From Candidatus Jettenia ecosi (GTDB lineage: Bacteria > Planctomycetota > Brocadiia > Brocadiales > Brocadiaceae): a DNA stretch of 47,429 nt. Shown piece after piece: positions 7,902-17,363 of this stretch (position 1 is the first letter of the stretch; the number at the start of each line of letters is the position of its first letter). The stretch lies in contig SULG01000019.1 in assembly GCA_005524015.1 (NCBI GenBank), positions 1 through 47,429 on the forward strand, in the 5' to 3' direction. Position numbers and translations under genes: made by a program. Under the pieces are notes generated by a model. It was not told the DNA's origin and searched no databases. It saw nothing but the letters and a program-made list of their open reading frames with translations.

Positions 7902-7942
7902 ATTGCATATCACATAATTTATGTCATCTAAATTCTTTAATG

Positions 7943-8376
7943 GGACACAGATGAACACGGATAAGGACAAAGAAACTCATGATGTAGGTATAGTGATCTC
8001 AAAACAAAATGTCACAGAGTAGAGTAAAATTTCCCAGAAAGTACAGTTTAGTTTTTCCTCATCCCAAAGAGATGGAGTATACCTGTCATTGCTTGGGAAT
8101 TTTGCCGTTGTTTTCTGATAATCATTTCACCCCTTCGGGGTTGTTGATTTTGCGGTTGTTCATTGTCTATAATCATGACAGCCCTTCGGGCTTGAAATAT
8201 AGATCATCTTCATTTTATCTGTTACCACTTCTGAGTCATAGGGTATTTTTGTAATATCATGATCTCAAAAATAAAGCGACATTTTGTTTTAACATTACTA
8301 TAACTCACCCAATAGGTAATTAACCGTGCTTCTCTCCTGCTGAAAAATCCGTATTTATCCGTGTTCATCTGTGTCC
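7943..8376. repeat. 434-bp non-coding element with perfect 22-bp inverted ends
   Basis: The first 22 bases (7943-7964, beginning GGACACAGATGAACACGG) are repeated exactly in inverted orientation at 8355-8376. A second, inner pair of inverted arms lies at 8001-8013 (AAAACAAAATGTC) and 8278-8290. The 11-mer TGATCTCAAAA occurs directly repeated at 7994 and 8260. No credible protein is encoded inside. This has the shape of a MITE-like element or an RNA-forming dispersed repeat. I see no target-site duplication at the ends. A degenerate copy of the terminal motif occurs at about 21630-21654. Confidence 0.7.
8100..8195 (+). repeat. Two imperfect 48-base tandem units, each ending in a UUCG-type hairpin
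   Basis: Units starting at 8100 (TTTTGCCGTTG) and 8148 (TTTTGCGGTTG) share ATAATCAT and end in the tight hairpins ACCCCTTCGGGGT (8129-8141) and AGCCCTTCGGGCT (8180-8192). The two stems differ in base pairs yet both keep pairing (ACCCC/GGGGT versus AGCCC/GGGCT). That is compensatory change and suggests RNA structure matters. They lie inside the inverted-repeat element. Confidence 0.6.
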
Positions 8377-8398
8377 AACCGCAATTTTTAAGTATCAA

Positions 8399-9841
8399 TC
8401 AATGAGATTGTTTCTGTTTTTTCACCGTTTTCCGTGTTCTCCTTGTTCTTTTTGCTTTTTTCCGTAGCTTCATGAGTTGCCGGAATGAGGGAAAGATATC
8501 AAATTCAGTATTTGTTCCTTCTAATGGCCTTACACCAACGACACTAAAGAAAAGTTTAGTACTGGATACTTTTTTTGTAGATGCACGAACTTCAGTAAAA
8601 TGTCTTGAAAGAAAAAAATCCGCAAGAAAACGAAGAATCGCAGAAATCAAAAAAATTGTTAACAACCGGGAACCCCAAAGAGGTGAAACCCGTTCAGCCA
8701 GAAAACCACCCAGTGAAGCCCCGGCAAAAATAGCGCCTCCATTAATTAAATTGAAGTATCCCAGGCACCTCAACCGTTTTTGAGCGCTTACTGCATCGTA
8801 AATGAAATTCGTTGTGCATAAATTAAAGCCACTCCATACAAAACCAGCAAGCGCATTAACAACACCTAAATAAAATGGATTTGCAGAAAAAAGCCATAAG
8901 ATAGGAACTACAGGAATGATAAAACTGGTAATTTTTAAAATTCTCGCATTACCCACAAGATCTGCATGCCTTCCCCAAATAGGAAATGCAATGAGACCGG
9001 CTATTACACTACCAAGATGTATCATCATATAGGTGAGGTAATTAAAATGAAGTTCCCGGAGCAGGTAAATATTAAAATAGGGGGTTGCAAGTTGTACAGA
9101 AAAACTAATACTTGCAACGTAAAAGATGAATTTTACAAAATTACTTTCTTTAAAACGGAAAAGAAATTTTGTAAAAGTGAAATCGCTCTCTGTTGATTTA
9201 TGAAGCGGCAAATCAATCATTTTTGACATATAGTAAAGGGATGCACAACGAAAAAGCGTTGCCCCCAGGAAAACCAGAAAGAATCCTGTTGAGATAGATA
9301 TCTTCTTCATGAGTGCAAGCACAGCTCCCCACAGACATAGGCCTAAAACTCCGGCAACTCCAATTGCGCGCGACCTGTCTCCAAAATAAAGCCCACGCTG
9401 ATTTGGTGGAAGATAATCGCTTACAAGACTTCCCCATGAGGGTCCAATGATCGTGCCCAACACCCCAAAAATAGAAATTAAAGAGATAAGAATTACCGGT
9501 CTTCCTGAGAGATGAAACAAGGAAAGTATCGAGATGAGCAGTAAAATGATACATTGAATTCCTATTCCGGAAAGTAATAAACGTAACCGGCTATTGCCTG
9601 CCAGTTGAACAGCCTTTACCGCAAACAGGAGGGCAATGGAGGAAAACAAGGGAGGAGTTGCAGCAAGAAAACCTACCTGCTGGGTAGTCGCCCCTAAAAA
9701 AAGGGCATACGGAACGAGATAATAATCTAAAATCCCCATCGTGATGGATGTGGTAATTCCTTCTATCCAGCAATAGTGAAGACTTTCGCTAATTTTTACG
9801 GCTAATGATGGGTCTGACCCTTCTTTACTTTTTATTTTCAT
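8399..9841 (-). CDS. Major facilitator superfamily transporter
   Basis: This 480-residue integral membrane protein has about twelve hydrophobic helices in an MFS arrangement. The helix 2-3 loop is poorly conserved, while the loop PPNQRGLYFGDRSRAIGVAGVLG and the mid-protein loop GRHADLVGNARILKI are typical of MFS exporters and sugar carriers. The C-terminal tail is very basic (about 25 residues rich in K and R). The substrate is not predictable. The gene is the last of a minus-strand run of glycan-active genes, which hints at a sugar or glycoconjugate substrate; that is inference from neighbours only. The ATG at 9841 is supported by the hydrophobic start shortly after. Confidence 0.8.
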   Translation of the reverse strand: MKIKSKEGSDPSLAVKISESLHYCWIEGITTSITMGILDYYLVPYALFLGATTQQVGFLAATPPLFSSIALLFAVKAVQLAGNSRLRLLLSGIGIQCIILLLISILSLFHLSGRPVILISLISIFGVLGTIIGPSWGSLVSDYLPPNQRGLYFGDRSRAIGVAGVLGLCLWGAVLALMKKISISTGFFLVFLGATLFRCASLYYMSKMIDLPLHKSTESDFTFTKFLFRFKESNFVKFIFYVASISFSVQLATPYFNIYLLRELHFNYLTYMMIHLGSVIAGLIAFPIWGRHADLVGNARILKITSFIIPVVPILWLFSANPFYLGVVNALAGFVWSGFNLCTTNFIYDAVSAQKRLRCLGYFNLINGGAIFAGASLGGFLAERVSPLWGSRLLTIFLISAILRFLADFFLSRHFTEVRASTKKVSSTKLFFSVVGVRPLEGTNTEFDIFPSFRQLMKLRKKAKRTRRTRKTVKKQKQSH

Positions 9842-9913
9842 GAAAACTACCTTTGTCCTTTAACCTGTTTTCTTCTTGTGAATATCTTTTGAATGGATCA
9901 ATACGGATTTATG

Positions 9914-11218
9914 TTAAAGGAAAAGTTTTCGGTCTCCCAGGGAAAAAACTTCTTCTTCTAATCTCACAGAACGGGTAGGTAAGACTCTTTTATAAAGAGT
10001 TGCAATATCAGCAACGACCCTTTCCCAGGTAAAAAAATCATTCGCCCGTTTGATTGCCTGTTTTTGGAATATATTTCTTACTGCAGGGCGTTTGTATAAA
10101 TAGACCATACGTTCAGAAAGTTCTTTCGGACAATGAGTAGAAACTAAAAAGCCTGTTTCTCCATCTACCACGGTATATTTAATTCCTCCAACATTGGAAC
10201 CGATAACTGTAGTGCCGCATGCCATTGCTTCAATCGGTGTAATTCCAAATGGCTCATACCAGGGTGTTGTCACAAACATATCTGCAGCGCTGTAATAATA
10301 TTTAAGTTCACTCCGGCTCAACTGGCCGGTAAAATAAATTTTGTCTGAAATCCCTTCTTCAGATGCGATACGTTGAAGGCGGGTGATTTCCGGAGACTGA
10401 ATAAATAATTCAGGGATTGAAGTTTCACCTCCGCCGATAATAAGCCTGGCATTAATATGATAATTTTTTATACATAGCGCAAAACCATAAATAACGTTGT
10501 CAACTCCTTTTCGGGGGACCATACGTCCAAGATGAAGGATCAATTTTTCATCAGATTTAAACCAAAGAGCGGTACGCGCAGAATTTTTTTTCATAGGCCA
10601 AAGTTCAGAAGGATCAAAACCACAAGGAATAATGGTAATTTTTTCTGGTTTTGCATGAGTATAAAAATGAATCATATCCTCTTTGTCTTGCGGGCATTCA
10701 GCAATAATGTGATCAGCCTCTTTCATAATACAATCCTCAATCATAGAGCGAATCTCAGGAAATTTATCTGCTTCGCGCTGATGCAGGCGACGAACATGAC
10801 CCAGCGCATGGAATGTAATGACAAAAGGAATTCCCAGGGAACGCTTCAGATTCATAGCTACAAAACCAGACATCCAAAAATTTGCATGAATGATATCATA
10901 TTTTTTATTATTTTTTAAAAACCTGGCTGTGTACTCAGTAAATTGAGTCATGTAAGGAAATAAATCCTCTTTTGGTATAAACTCAGGCGGGCCGGCCGGG
11001 ACGTGAATAATCCGCACCCCTTTTATCCAGGGAAAAATTTTGGGCAAGCGATTATTATCGCGACGGGTAAAAACATCAACTTCATAGCCAAGCAATGCAA
11101 GATTCTTTGCGAGTTGTCCAACATAAACATTTTGTCCGCCACTATCCACACCGCCAAATAAGGTGATGGGAGAAGCATGTTCACTAATAATAGCAATGCG
11201 TTTCACGGTATTTATCAT
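9914..11218 (-). CDS. GT4-family glycosyltransferase, sucrose-phosphate-synthase-like
   Basis: This roughly 434-residue retaining GT-B glycosyltransferase begins with the Rossmann segment IAIISEHASP and a donor/acceptor loop FGGVDSGGQNVYVGQLAKNLALLGYEVDVFTRR typical of sucrose-phosphate synthase and related GT4 enzymes. The C-terminal half has ILHLGRMVPRKGVDNVI and the E-x7-E motif in WYEPFGITPIEAMACGTTVIGS, which binds the nucleotide sugar. The ATG at 11218 is preferred over an in-frame TTG six codons upstream because neither has a strong ribosome-binding site. It lies 47 bases after the next GT gene in a minus-strand operon. The acceptor is unknown; sucrose, trehalose-like sugars or cell-surface glycans are possible. 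Confidence 0.85.
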   Translation of the reverse strand: MINTVKRIAIISEHASPITLFGGVDSGGQNVYVGQLAKNLALLGYEVDVFTRRDNNRLPKIFPWIKGVRIIHVPAGPPEFIPKEDLFPYMTQFTEYTARFLKNNKKYDIIHANFWMSGFVAMNLKRSLGIPFVITFHALGHVRRLHQREADKFPEIRSMIEDCIMKEADHIIAECPQDKEDMIHFYTHAKPEKITIIPCGFDPSELWPMKKNSARTALWFKSDEKLILHLGRMVPRKGVDNVIYGFALCIKNYHINARLIIGGGETSIPELFIQSPEITRLQRIASEEGISDKIYFTGQLSRSELKYYYSAADMFVTTPWYEPFGITPIEAMACGTTVIGSNVGGIKYTVVDGETGFLVSTHCPKELSERMVYLYKRPAVRNIFQKQAIKRANDFFTWERVVADIATLYKRVLPTRSVRLEEEVFSLGDRKLFL

Positions 11219-11265
11219 AAAATTTCTATTTTCCAATTTCTAAAAATTAAATCAGCATTGAGTAA

Positions 11266-12228
11266 TTACCGGGAAGAAAATCCAGTAACTCGTTGAAAAG
11301 CTTTATCCCAATCATGAATAAATCGATAGATATTAAAGCGTTCTTTTGCATATTGACGGGCCATTGTCCCGAGATGACGTGCTTTTAAAGGATCATGTAA
11401 CAGCTCTTTCATTCGATCTATCAGGGTATGAATATTCGTATCGATATAACCAGAAACATCATTTTTGATAACAGCAGCCATTTCTGTTGTAGCTAATCCA
11501 ATAATAGGCATACCAATCATCATGGCTTCACATACCGCTAAACCAAAACTCGTATAACGAATCGGATGAAAGAAAAACCGGTAACGGGATTCAAAAGCTG
11601 GCAATAAATCATGGCTTACTTCTCCTAATCCGCCAGGTACTTTCTCTGCTTCCATGCCAACTAAATCTAAGGGTATCTTTTCGCGAACACTCTTAAATAT
11701 ATCGTGGCCCAATCGACGGCCTCGTTTTTTTAAATGATTAACCACGGCCAAACCGCGTTCAATTTCTCCTCTATAGGATACATTCTCCGGAATGATTACT
11801 CCATGTTCAATCACACACGTTGGGGTTCGGTTGTTGTTCCACATTAAATTATTAAAAGAAGTAACATGGACTAAAAGAACATTTGGGTTGTCGATAGGAT
11901 GAGAGGTATCTGTGGGGTGCTCGCGGGGTGGATCGTGTTCCAAATAAATTTGTGGAAGCTTCCTCTGCTCTTCCGAGAGCATCTCATATTGGTCATGGAA
12001 ATAGTGTTCTGAAGATTGAAATATAATACAATCCAGATCAAGTGAGTGAATATTCTCCACGGGGATATCATGAACATTATCTGACCAGGGTATGTGCCCC
12101 CAACGCCCGACATAACCTTGAGAACGGTCAGGTTTTGAAGGAAGATAAAACGTATGATGAAATGCCTGGGTTAAATAATAAAGATAACTACCGTGTACAT
12201 GCCAAATTAATATCCGTAACGGGCGCAT
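11266..12228 (-). CDS. GT4-like glycosyltransferase
   Basis: This 320-residue protein is a GT-B type glycosyltransferase shorter than typical GT4 enzymes. It starts RILIWHVHGSYLYYLTQAFH. In the C-terminal half it has RYTSFGLAVCEAMMIGMPIIGLATTEMAAVI, which aligns with the donor-site E-x7-E region of GT4 enzymes, and ends with a helix DRMKELLHDPLKARHLGTMAR typical of the family. The ribosome-binding site AAGGAG is six bases before ATG 12228. Its start overlaps the end of the GT9 gene by 41 bases, so translation is probably coupled. The substrate is unknown. Confidence 0.8.
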   Translation of the reverse strand: MRPLRILIWHVHGSYLYYLTQAFHHTFYLPSKPDRSQGYVGRWGHIPWSDNVHDIPVENIHSLDLDCIIFQSSEHYFHDQYEMLSEEQRKLPQIYLEHDPPREHPTDTSHPIDNPNVLLVHVTSFNNLMWNNNRTPTCVIEHGVIIPENVSYRGEIERGLAVVNHLKKRGRRLGHDIFKSVREKIPLDLVGMEAEKVPGGLGEVSHDLLPAFESRYRFFFHPIRYTSFGLAVCEAMMIGMPIIGLATTEMAAVIKNDVSGYIDTNIHTLIDRMKELLHDPLKARHLGTMARQYAKERFNIYRFIHDWDKAFQRVTGFSSR

Positions 12229-13306
12229 TCAACACTCCTTCTTTTTTTACATGGAGATTCTGCTGAAGTAATTTTTTTGCCTGAGAAATAACCGTTTCGG
12301 CGCTCACCCCATTTGCGCATGGATATTCAACAGGGCATGTTGAGAAAAAACAAGGTCTGCAATCAATGTGATGATATACGATTCGATGACGTTGATAATC
12401 AAGTGGCGCCCATCGTGAAGGATCGGAACCTGCTACAATAACAATACTTGGTACACGCAGCGCTGCAGCAATATGAGAAACTCCGGTATCATTGCAAATA
12501 AGTAACCGCGCTTTTTTCAAAAGGATTGCGAGTGTACCAAGATTCGTCTGTCCTGCTAAATTTATAAAAGGCGCTTTCATGTTTGCCCCTACAGTCTCGT
12601 TCAGTTGAATTTCATCCGCAGATCCCGTTAATACTATCTTCAATCCACTTGTTGCCAATGCGTCTGCTACCCTGGCAAACCGCTCAATAAGCCATCGTCT
12701 TGAAGGCAGGCGTGCGCCGGGATGGATGCAAATATACTCATGAGCTTGTAAGTGTGTAATCTTATCCAGTGATGAAAAATCTCTTTCGTCTTCTTGAAAT
12801 AAGGGAAATTCCAAATGATCTCCCTGGAGTGGAATTCCAAGAAACTCTATCAATCGTAAATATCGCCAAATCTCATGTTCACTGGCAGGATAGGGCATAA
12901 AACGGTCTATATCAGGACAATACTCACGGTAAAGAAAAAATCCGGCATTTATGTTTGCGCCGAGCATGACGGTAATCGGATTTGCAAAGATACCGCTTCC
13001 ATGCATCTGAATGGCTAAGTCGAAGCGCCTTTCCTGCGCGGTCTTAAAGAAAGCTGGAATCTTTTTTACTTGAGGAACGATATCGGGTAAACCGGGATAA
13101 CCGGGGAACTCTAAAAAATCATCGAAGTAATTAGGGAAACGATCCACAAAAGACTTTGCCCATGGAAGACCAATCAGGGTAATTTTTGAATTTGGAAGAG
13201 CCATCCTTAATGCCCGGAAGGCAGGTACAGCGCATAATAAATCTCCTAATTGAAGCGCGCGAAAAACAGCAATCTTTTTTGGGAGTGATTTATCAAGACG
13301 AACCAT
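12188..13306 (-). CDS. GT9 family heptosyltransferase-like protein
   Basis: This roughly 372-residue ADP-heptose:LPS heptosyltransferase-type enzyme (GT9) opens IAVFRALQLGDLLCAVPAFRAL, the canonical GT9 N-terminus. It has the mid motif IHPGARLPSRRWLIERFARVADAL and the donor site CNDTGVSHIAAALRVPSIVIVAGSDPSRWAP. Near the C-terminus is a run of four cysteines (CRPCFFSTCPVEYPC), common in bacterial GT9 proteins. An in-frame TTG five codons upstream is an alternative start. In LPS-bearing cells GT9 enzymes build the inner core; planctomycetes have LPS-like genes, but the acceptor here is not known. It is the first gene of a tightly packed trio with two GT4 enzymes. Confidence 0.88.
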   Translation of the reverse strand: MVRLDKSLPKKIAVFRALQLGDLLCAVPAFRALRMALPNSKITLIGLPWAKSFVDRFPNYFDDFLEFPGYPGLPDIVPQVKKIPAFFKTAQERRFDLAIQMHGSGIFANPITVMLGANINAGFFLYREYCPDIDRFMPYPASEHEIWRYLRLIEFLGIPLQGDHLEFPLFQEDERDFSSLDKITHLQAHEYICIHPGARLPSRRWLIERFARVADALATSGLKIVLTGSADEIQLNETVGANMKAPFINLAGQTNLGTLAILLKKARLLICNDTGVSHIAAALRVPSIVIVAGSDPSRWAPLDYQRHRIVYHHIDCRPCFFSTCPVEYPCANGVSAETVISQAKKLLQQNLHVKKEGVLNAPVTDINLACTR

Positions 13307-13332
13307 ATATCGAATATCCAATCAATGCACGC

Positions 13333-14886
13333 TTATACGAGTTTATTAAGATCACGATTCGAAGGACCGGTAATAACCTTACCGTAATTGGTAAATCGTG
13401 AGCCATGACAAGGACAATCAAATGTCTTTTCTTTCGGGTTCCACCGTATAATACACCCCAGATGTGGGCAAACTGCGGAAAACTCGTGTACTATTCCCTG
13501 CTCATCCCGATAAACAGCTACTTTAGATAGTTTCTTTCGCATTACCGCACCCTGTCCGGATGCAAGTTCATCGATAGACGATATATCGCCTTTTTTTAAC
13601 CATTCCGTGTATTGTTTTACAACATTAAGATTTTCTTCAAAGTATTCTTTTACAGCAAAAAGTGATTTACGGGCCGGATCATAGATGTCTGCCCATGGGT
13701 TCTTCTTTCCAAGAATAAGATCACTTATGAGTATGCCAGCGATGGTGCCATGTGTCATACCATTGCCAGAAAAACCCGTTGCAATGTAAACAGTATTATC
13801 CTGAGGATTACGGCCAATAAAACCGACACTATCCATAGGTTCAATGATTTGTCCGGACCACCGATAAGGAATGTTCTTTATCATGGGGAACCGCTCTTTA
13901 GTCCACTGTTCAATTTTCTCGTACGCATTATTGTATGCTTGTCCTACCTTATGGTCTTCTCCACCGACAATCAAAAGATCATTCGTTTCATCTATTGGTT
14001 GTATCCTCACATAATGGTAAGGGTTTGCAACTCCTCCCATATTTTTGCCAGTATCCCAGTAAAGTGCTTTTTTCACAGAATCTTTCGGTATTCTGGCGCC
14101 AATTACATATGTCCGATACGGCGCTTGCTTTGTATGCATTTGGAGACGATCATTTACCGGTGTGTTGGTAGTTACGACAATATCGTGTGCGTTTATTGTA
14201 TAATTGGTATCGGTGGTTATACCTGATGCATTGAAATCTTTTGCGTGAGTCTCGGTAAAGATTTTCCCCTCTCTCTGTATAACTGCCTGAGCAAGGCCGG
14301 AAAGATATTTTAAGGGATGGAATTGTCCCTGAAGGGGAAAGTGAAGGCACATTCCTGTATGAAATGGCGCTGGCGATTCCTTTACGAGTCTGACTTCCTT
14401 CCTGCCAATACGGCTTAAGGTATCAAGCTCTTTATTCAAGGGTTCCTCCTCAGAATCCTCTCCCGAGCTGAACAAATAGCCGTCTACTCTTTCAAAATCG
14501 CATGAAATATTTTCTTCTTTTACAAGAGACTCAATATGATCTATTGCAGCATTATGGCTTCCAGCAATAAGCTTTGCTCCATCTTTTCCGTGGAGATTTT
14601 CAAGCTCATAATAGCGTCCATCAACGGCATAGGTAAGATGTGCAGTAGTACGTCCTGATTCACCGCTGCCAATTACACCATCATCAATTACGGCGACCTT
14701 CTTTCCTTGCCGGGATAAAAAATATGCGACAGACATTCCTGCAATACCCCCGCCAATGATAGCAACATCAACAGTAATATCTCTTGAGAGTGGAGAAAAC
14801 ACCATGGGAGATGTATTTGAAACCCAAAAAGAGTCTGTCACGCCCGATGTTATTGTAGGTTCTGTTTCTATAAAAGATGTTTTCAT
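13333..14886 (-). CDS. FAD-dependent DAO-type oxidoreductase with C-terminal Rieske domain
   Basis: This 517-residue fusion has an N-terminal FAD-binding oxidoreductase of the D-amino-acid-oxidase superfamily: DVAIIGGGIAGMSVAYFLS with the dinucleotide loop at about residues 45-50, ATGFSGNGMTHGTIAG near the C-terminal end of that domain. A Rieske [2Fe-2S] domain follows, with ligands Cys473/His475 (CPHLGC) and Cys491/His494 (CPCHGS). The start is placed at ATG 14886 because the perfect ribosome-binding site AGGAGG stands just before it; a longer frame upstream has no such signal. Family members oxidise amines or imino acids and pass electrons to the Rieske centre. The substrate is unknown. It lies between glycosyltransferase genes but ends 27 bases upstream of the GT9 start, so it could be co-transcribed. 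Confidence 0.88.
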   Translation of the reverse strand: MKTSFIETEPTITSGVTDSFWVSNTSPMVFSPLSRDITVDVAIIGGGIAGMSVAYFLSRQGKKVAVIDDGVIGSGESGRTTAHLTYAVDGRYYELENLHGKDGAKLIAGSHNAAIDHIESLVKEENISCDFERVDGYLFSSGEDSEEEPLNKELDTLSRIGRKEVRLVKESPAPFHTGMCLHFPLQGQFHPLKYLSGLAQAVIQREGKIFTETHAKDFNASGITTDTNYTINAHDIVVTTNTPVNDRLQMHTKQAPYRTYVIGARIPKDSVKKALYWDTGKNMGGVANPYHYVRIQPIDETNDLLIVGGEDHKVGQAYNNAYEKIEQWTKERFPMIKNIPYRWSGQIIEPMDSVGFIGRNPQDNTVYIATGFSGNGMTHGTIAGILISDLILGKKNPWADIYDPARKSLFAVKEYFEENLNVVKQYTEWLKKGDISSIDELASGQGAVMRKKLSKVAVYRDEQGIVHEFSAVCPHLGCIIRWNPKEKTFDCPCHGSRFTNYGKVITGPSNRDLNKLV

Positions 14887-15454
14887 GTTGAGCCTCCTGG
14901 AAAGATATTTCTCTAACCGGCAAGAATCCTTCTTAACCTGTGTATTTAAATTCCATAGGTAATCATTATGCGAAAGAAAGTTTCTTGCTGTTGACAAAGG
15001 AGATGTTTAAGACTTTTACAAAAAGATAGGAAGCACAGCGTTGTAATAATGCGGACAACTAACTATACAAGAAGGGAGAAAATCTGAACTATCTAAACCA
15101 ATACTTGCATTACCCGGCAAGCAATGTATTTTCCCATTATTATAATGCCTTATCTCCTGCTTAAAATTGATATCATATAAAATAATTTTGAATGAAAACC
15201 AGGATGTAAATAATTTTAATTGTAAGAATCGTCTCAGCTTTAATCTTAAGATTGTGTATCAAAAAATGTACCATGAGAGAAGAAATTATCTTAATTATAT
15301 TTTTCATAACAAAAAATAATAGTATGGCAGGAGAAAAAAGAGAAATCTGAAAATAGAAATGGGAAGATCGTGACATATCACAAAAGTGTGCCGTCACGAA
15401 ACTGTGACATGTCACGTTGCCTGATGAAATAAGACTAAAGTGTGAAGTTGAAGT
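14887..15454. other. Intergenic region with candidate operators, no gene
   Basis: This 568-base AT-rich gap separates the FAD/Rieske gene start from the end of the next GT gene. No reading frame inside resembles a protein. Its notable content is the pair of GTGAC palindromes at 15370-15415 (separate entry). A long, possibly regulated leader for the FAD/Rieske gene is plausible. Confidence 0.5.
15370..15415. promoter_or_regulatory. Tandem 12-bp palindromes, candidate transcription-factor sites
   Basis: GTGACATATCAC (15370-15381) and GTGACATGTCAC (15404-15415) are near-perfect and perfect palindromes with centres 34 bp apart, about three helical turns. Between them lies GTGCCGTCAC, which carries similar half-sites. 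This is the appearance of a dimeric regulator bound co-operatively, with half-sites like those of CRP/FNR-type proteins but with a shorter spacer. The regulator is unknown. The nearest start in a suitable direction is the FAD/Rieske gene at 14886, 480 bases away. Confidence 0.5.
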
Positions 15455-16543
15455 TTATGGGGTTACTTGAGACTTTGCTGATCCCCGGTCAAGTCGCAGG
15501 GGCAAGATTTTGGGCCGATTATTACTTGTTATTAGCTCATAAGCTTTTTCATACCTGCTTACCATATGAGAAATAGAGAAATTATCCTCTGTATGCCGCC
15601 GGCATGCCCTTCTGTCAATATCCTTGAGATTTTGAACAGCATCGGCCATTTCTTCCCAGGTTTCACAAATAAAGCCAGTTTTCCCATGAATCATAAGCTC
15701 TGGAATGGAGCCTCGATTTCTCGTAATTACGGGAGTCCCGCATGCCAATGATTCAATAATGACTAATCCAAAAGGCTCTGGCCAATCAAGAGGGAAAATG
15801 AGGGCCTTCGCCTTTTTCATAATCTCATTGCGTTCCTCTTCTGTTTTTTCTCCAACATATTCAATAAGGGGAGGGGTAATAAGAGGTTTAACCTTTTCCT
15901 CATAATAATTTCTATCGACAGGATCAACTTTTGCGACAATAATAAGTTTCTTCTGTGCTTTTTTTGCGGTTTGAATTGCTTCGACAGGGCCTTTCTCCGG
16001 AGAGATTCGCCCTACGAAAACCAAATAATCCTCAGGCTCCTGATTGAAAGGGAATTTCTCAAGAGGATACCCGTGATAGATAGTGTCTATCCAATTCAAA
16101 TCAGGAATAAATTTCCTCTGTGCATTGCTAATGGAAATGAAATTACAATTCCGGTAATGTTTGTAAATCTTGTGAATATCAGGAATATCAAGCCGTCCAT
16201 GGAGGGTATGGATGGTAGGTGTAGAAACCAGAGTGGTGAAGGGGAATGTCATAAAATCCATGTGAGAATGGATCAAATCAAATTCCCTGGCTCTGTCATA
16301 CACGATTCCTAATTCGAGCATATGATAAGGATAGCAATTCTCAATATCCGGATCAAACCGTAAAGCCTTCTCATGAATTGGTACCAATTTAGCGGATGTA
16401 ACGGAATCTCCGCTAGCAAACAGGGTTACCTTATGTCCCCTCTTAACCAACTCTTCTGTAAGATAATAAACAACCCTTTCAGTTCCGCCGTACATTTCCG
16501 GCGGGACCCGCTCTATTAATGGAGCAACTTGGGCAATTCTCAT
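15455..16543 (-). CDS. GT4-family glycosyltransferase
   Basis: This 362-residue GT-B glycosyltransferase opens MRIAQVAPLIERVPPEMYGGTERVVYYLTEELVKRGHKVTLFASGDS in form, with the glycine-rich acceptor loop YGGTERVV at about 19-26. It carries VFVGRISPEKGPVEAIQ and the E-x7-E donor motif in EPFGLVIIESLACGTPVITRNRGSIPELM. This subgroup is often found next to glycogen-debranching-type enzymes, as here, where the debranching-like gene lies upstream on the same strand. A strong ribosome-binding site AAAGGAGAT precedes ATG 16543. The acceptor is not known; storage glucan or a glucosylated small molecule is possible. Confidence 0.87.
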   Translation of the reverse strand: MRIAQVAPLIERVPPEMYGGTERVVYYLTEELVKRGHKVTLFASGDSVTSAKLVPIHEKALRFDPDIENCYPYHMLELGIVYDRAREFDLIHSHMDFMTFPFTTLVSTPTIHTLHGRLDIPDIHKIYKHYRNCNFISISNAQRKFIPDLNWIDTIYHGYPLEKFPFNQEPEDYLVFVGRISPEKGPVEAIQTAKKAQKKLIIVAKVDPVDRNYYEEKVKPLITPPLIEYVGEKTEEERNEIMKKAKALIFPLDWPEPFGLVIIESLACGTPVITRNRGSIPELMIHGKTGFICETWEEMADAVQNLKDIDRRACRRHTEDNFSISHMVSRYEKAYELITSNNRPKILPLRLDRGSAKSQVTP

Positions 16544-17363
16544 AAATCGATCTCCTTTCGAATTACCTGTTGAATCAAGGAAATTCTTTTTTAGTTATAC
16601 TTACTCTTTCAGTTTTTAGATTATTTTGAAGAGCAAAAATACTCCGTGGGTATACCTAACCGGAGTAATAGTAAGATTATTTCTCTTGCTAACGCCACGT
16701 ATTCTTTCAAGAAAAAAGGAATGAGATATGCTTTTGTAATCGAGGAGAATGAACGGTCTATCATACCGACCTGAATTTGTGGAGGAGTAGAAAGCCTGTT
16801 TCCCAGCACTACAATTAGCTTAAAAGCTACTTATAAACATGAATATCGATTGTTTACAGTATATAAATTAATAAAAATAGCCCTTTTATCCTTCTACAAA
16901 TAAATTTGAAGTCTGGAAACTAATTCTATAGAAAGATAAATTTGCATCAGGGATGTTCTGTATTTCATTCTCATGTCTCACAAAAAGCTATATCACGTAG
17001 TTATAACTGTCTATCATCATTCTTTGCTGACTGTTTAAATTACGTAAGTTAGCAATATGGTAAGAGCGCAAGGATCATGCCAAATCTATGAAGCTACCTC
17101 AAAGATTTATCCTGTGTGATTCTTTAGGAGGAAAAGCAGGAATAAGGCCAAAATAGAGGAAATACAGAAAGGGATTACTTTTGAAAAACAAGCGTATAAA
17201 TAGAGGATAATGAATTTTCATAGGGCGGCGAGTAGTAAAGAAATGTATATTGGTTAGAACAATGGCGAAACCCATCTGAATTTCAGGGTTTTGAGCTCGT
17301 ATGATGAACGGCAGAAAGCCTTGTAGCACCCTTTATTTGATTTTGAGGCACAGCAATAAAGGA
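16544..17363. other. 820-base gap without a supportable gene
   Basis: The stretch is AT-rich and contains two short minus-strand frames of 62 and 76 codons that lack ribosome-binding sites and recognisable motifs. No terminator with a U-run, tRNA or riboswitch was seen. It may hold decayed sequence. Confidence 0.45.

Noticed and set aside
8129-8192. Possible CRISPR-like repeat array
   Set aside because: Only two imperfect units exist, with no regular spacers and no cas genes in the window.
14887-14997. 37-codon N-terminal extension of the FAD/Rieske protein
   Set aside because: AGGAGG directly before the ATG at 14886 marks the real start.
16621-16809. 62-codon minus-strand frame
   Set aside because: No ribosome-binding site, no recognisable motif, AT-rich gap; possible decay product only.
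17099-17329. 76-codon hydrophobic minus-strand frame
   Set aside because: Composition reflects T-rich DNA, with no start signal or family resemblance.
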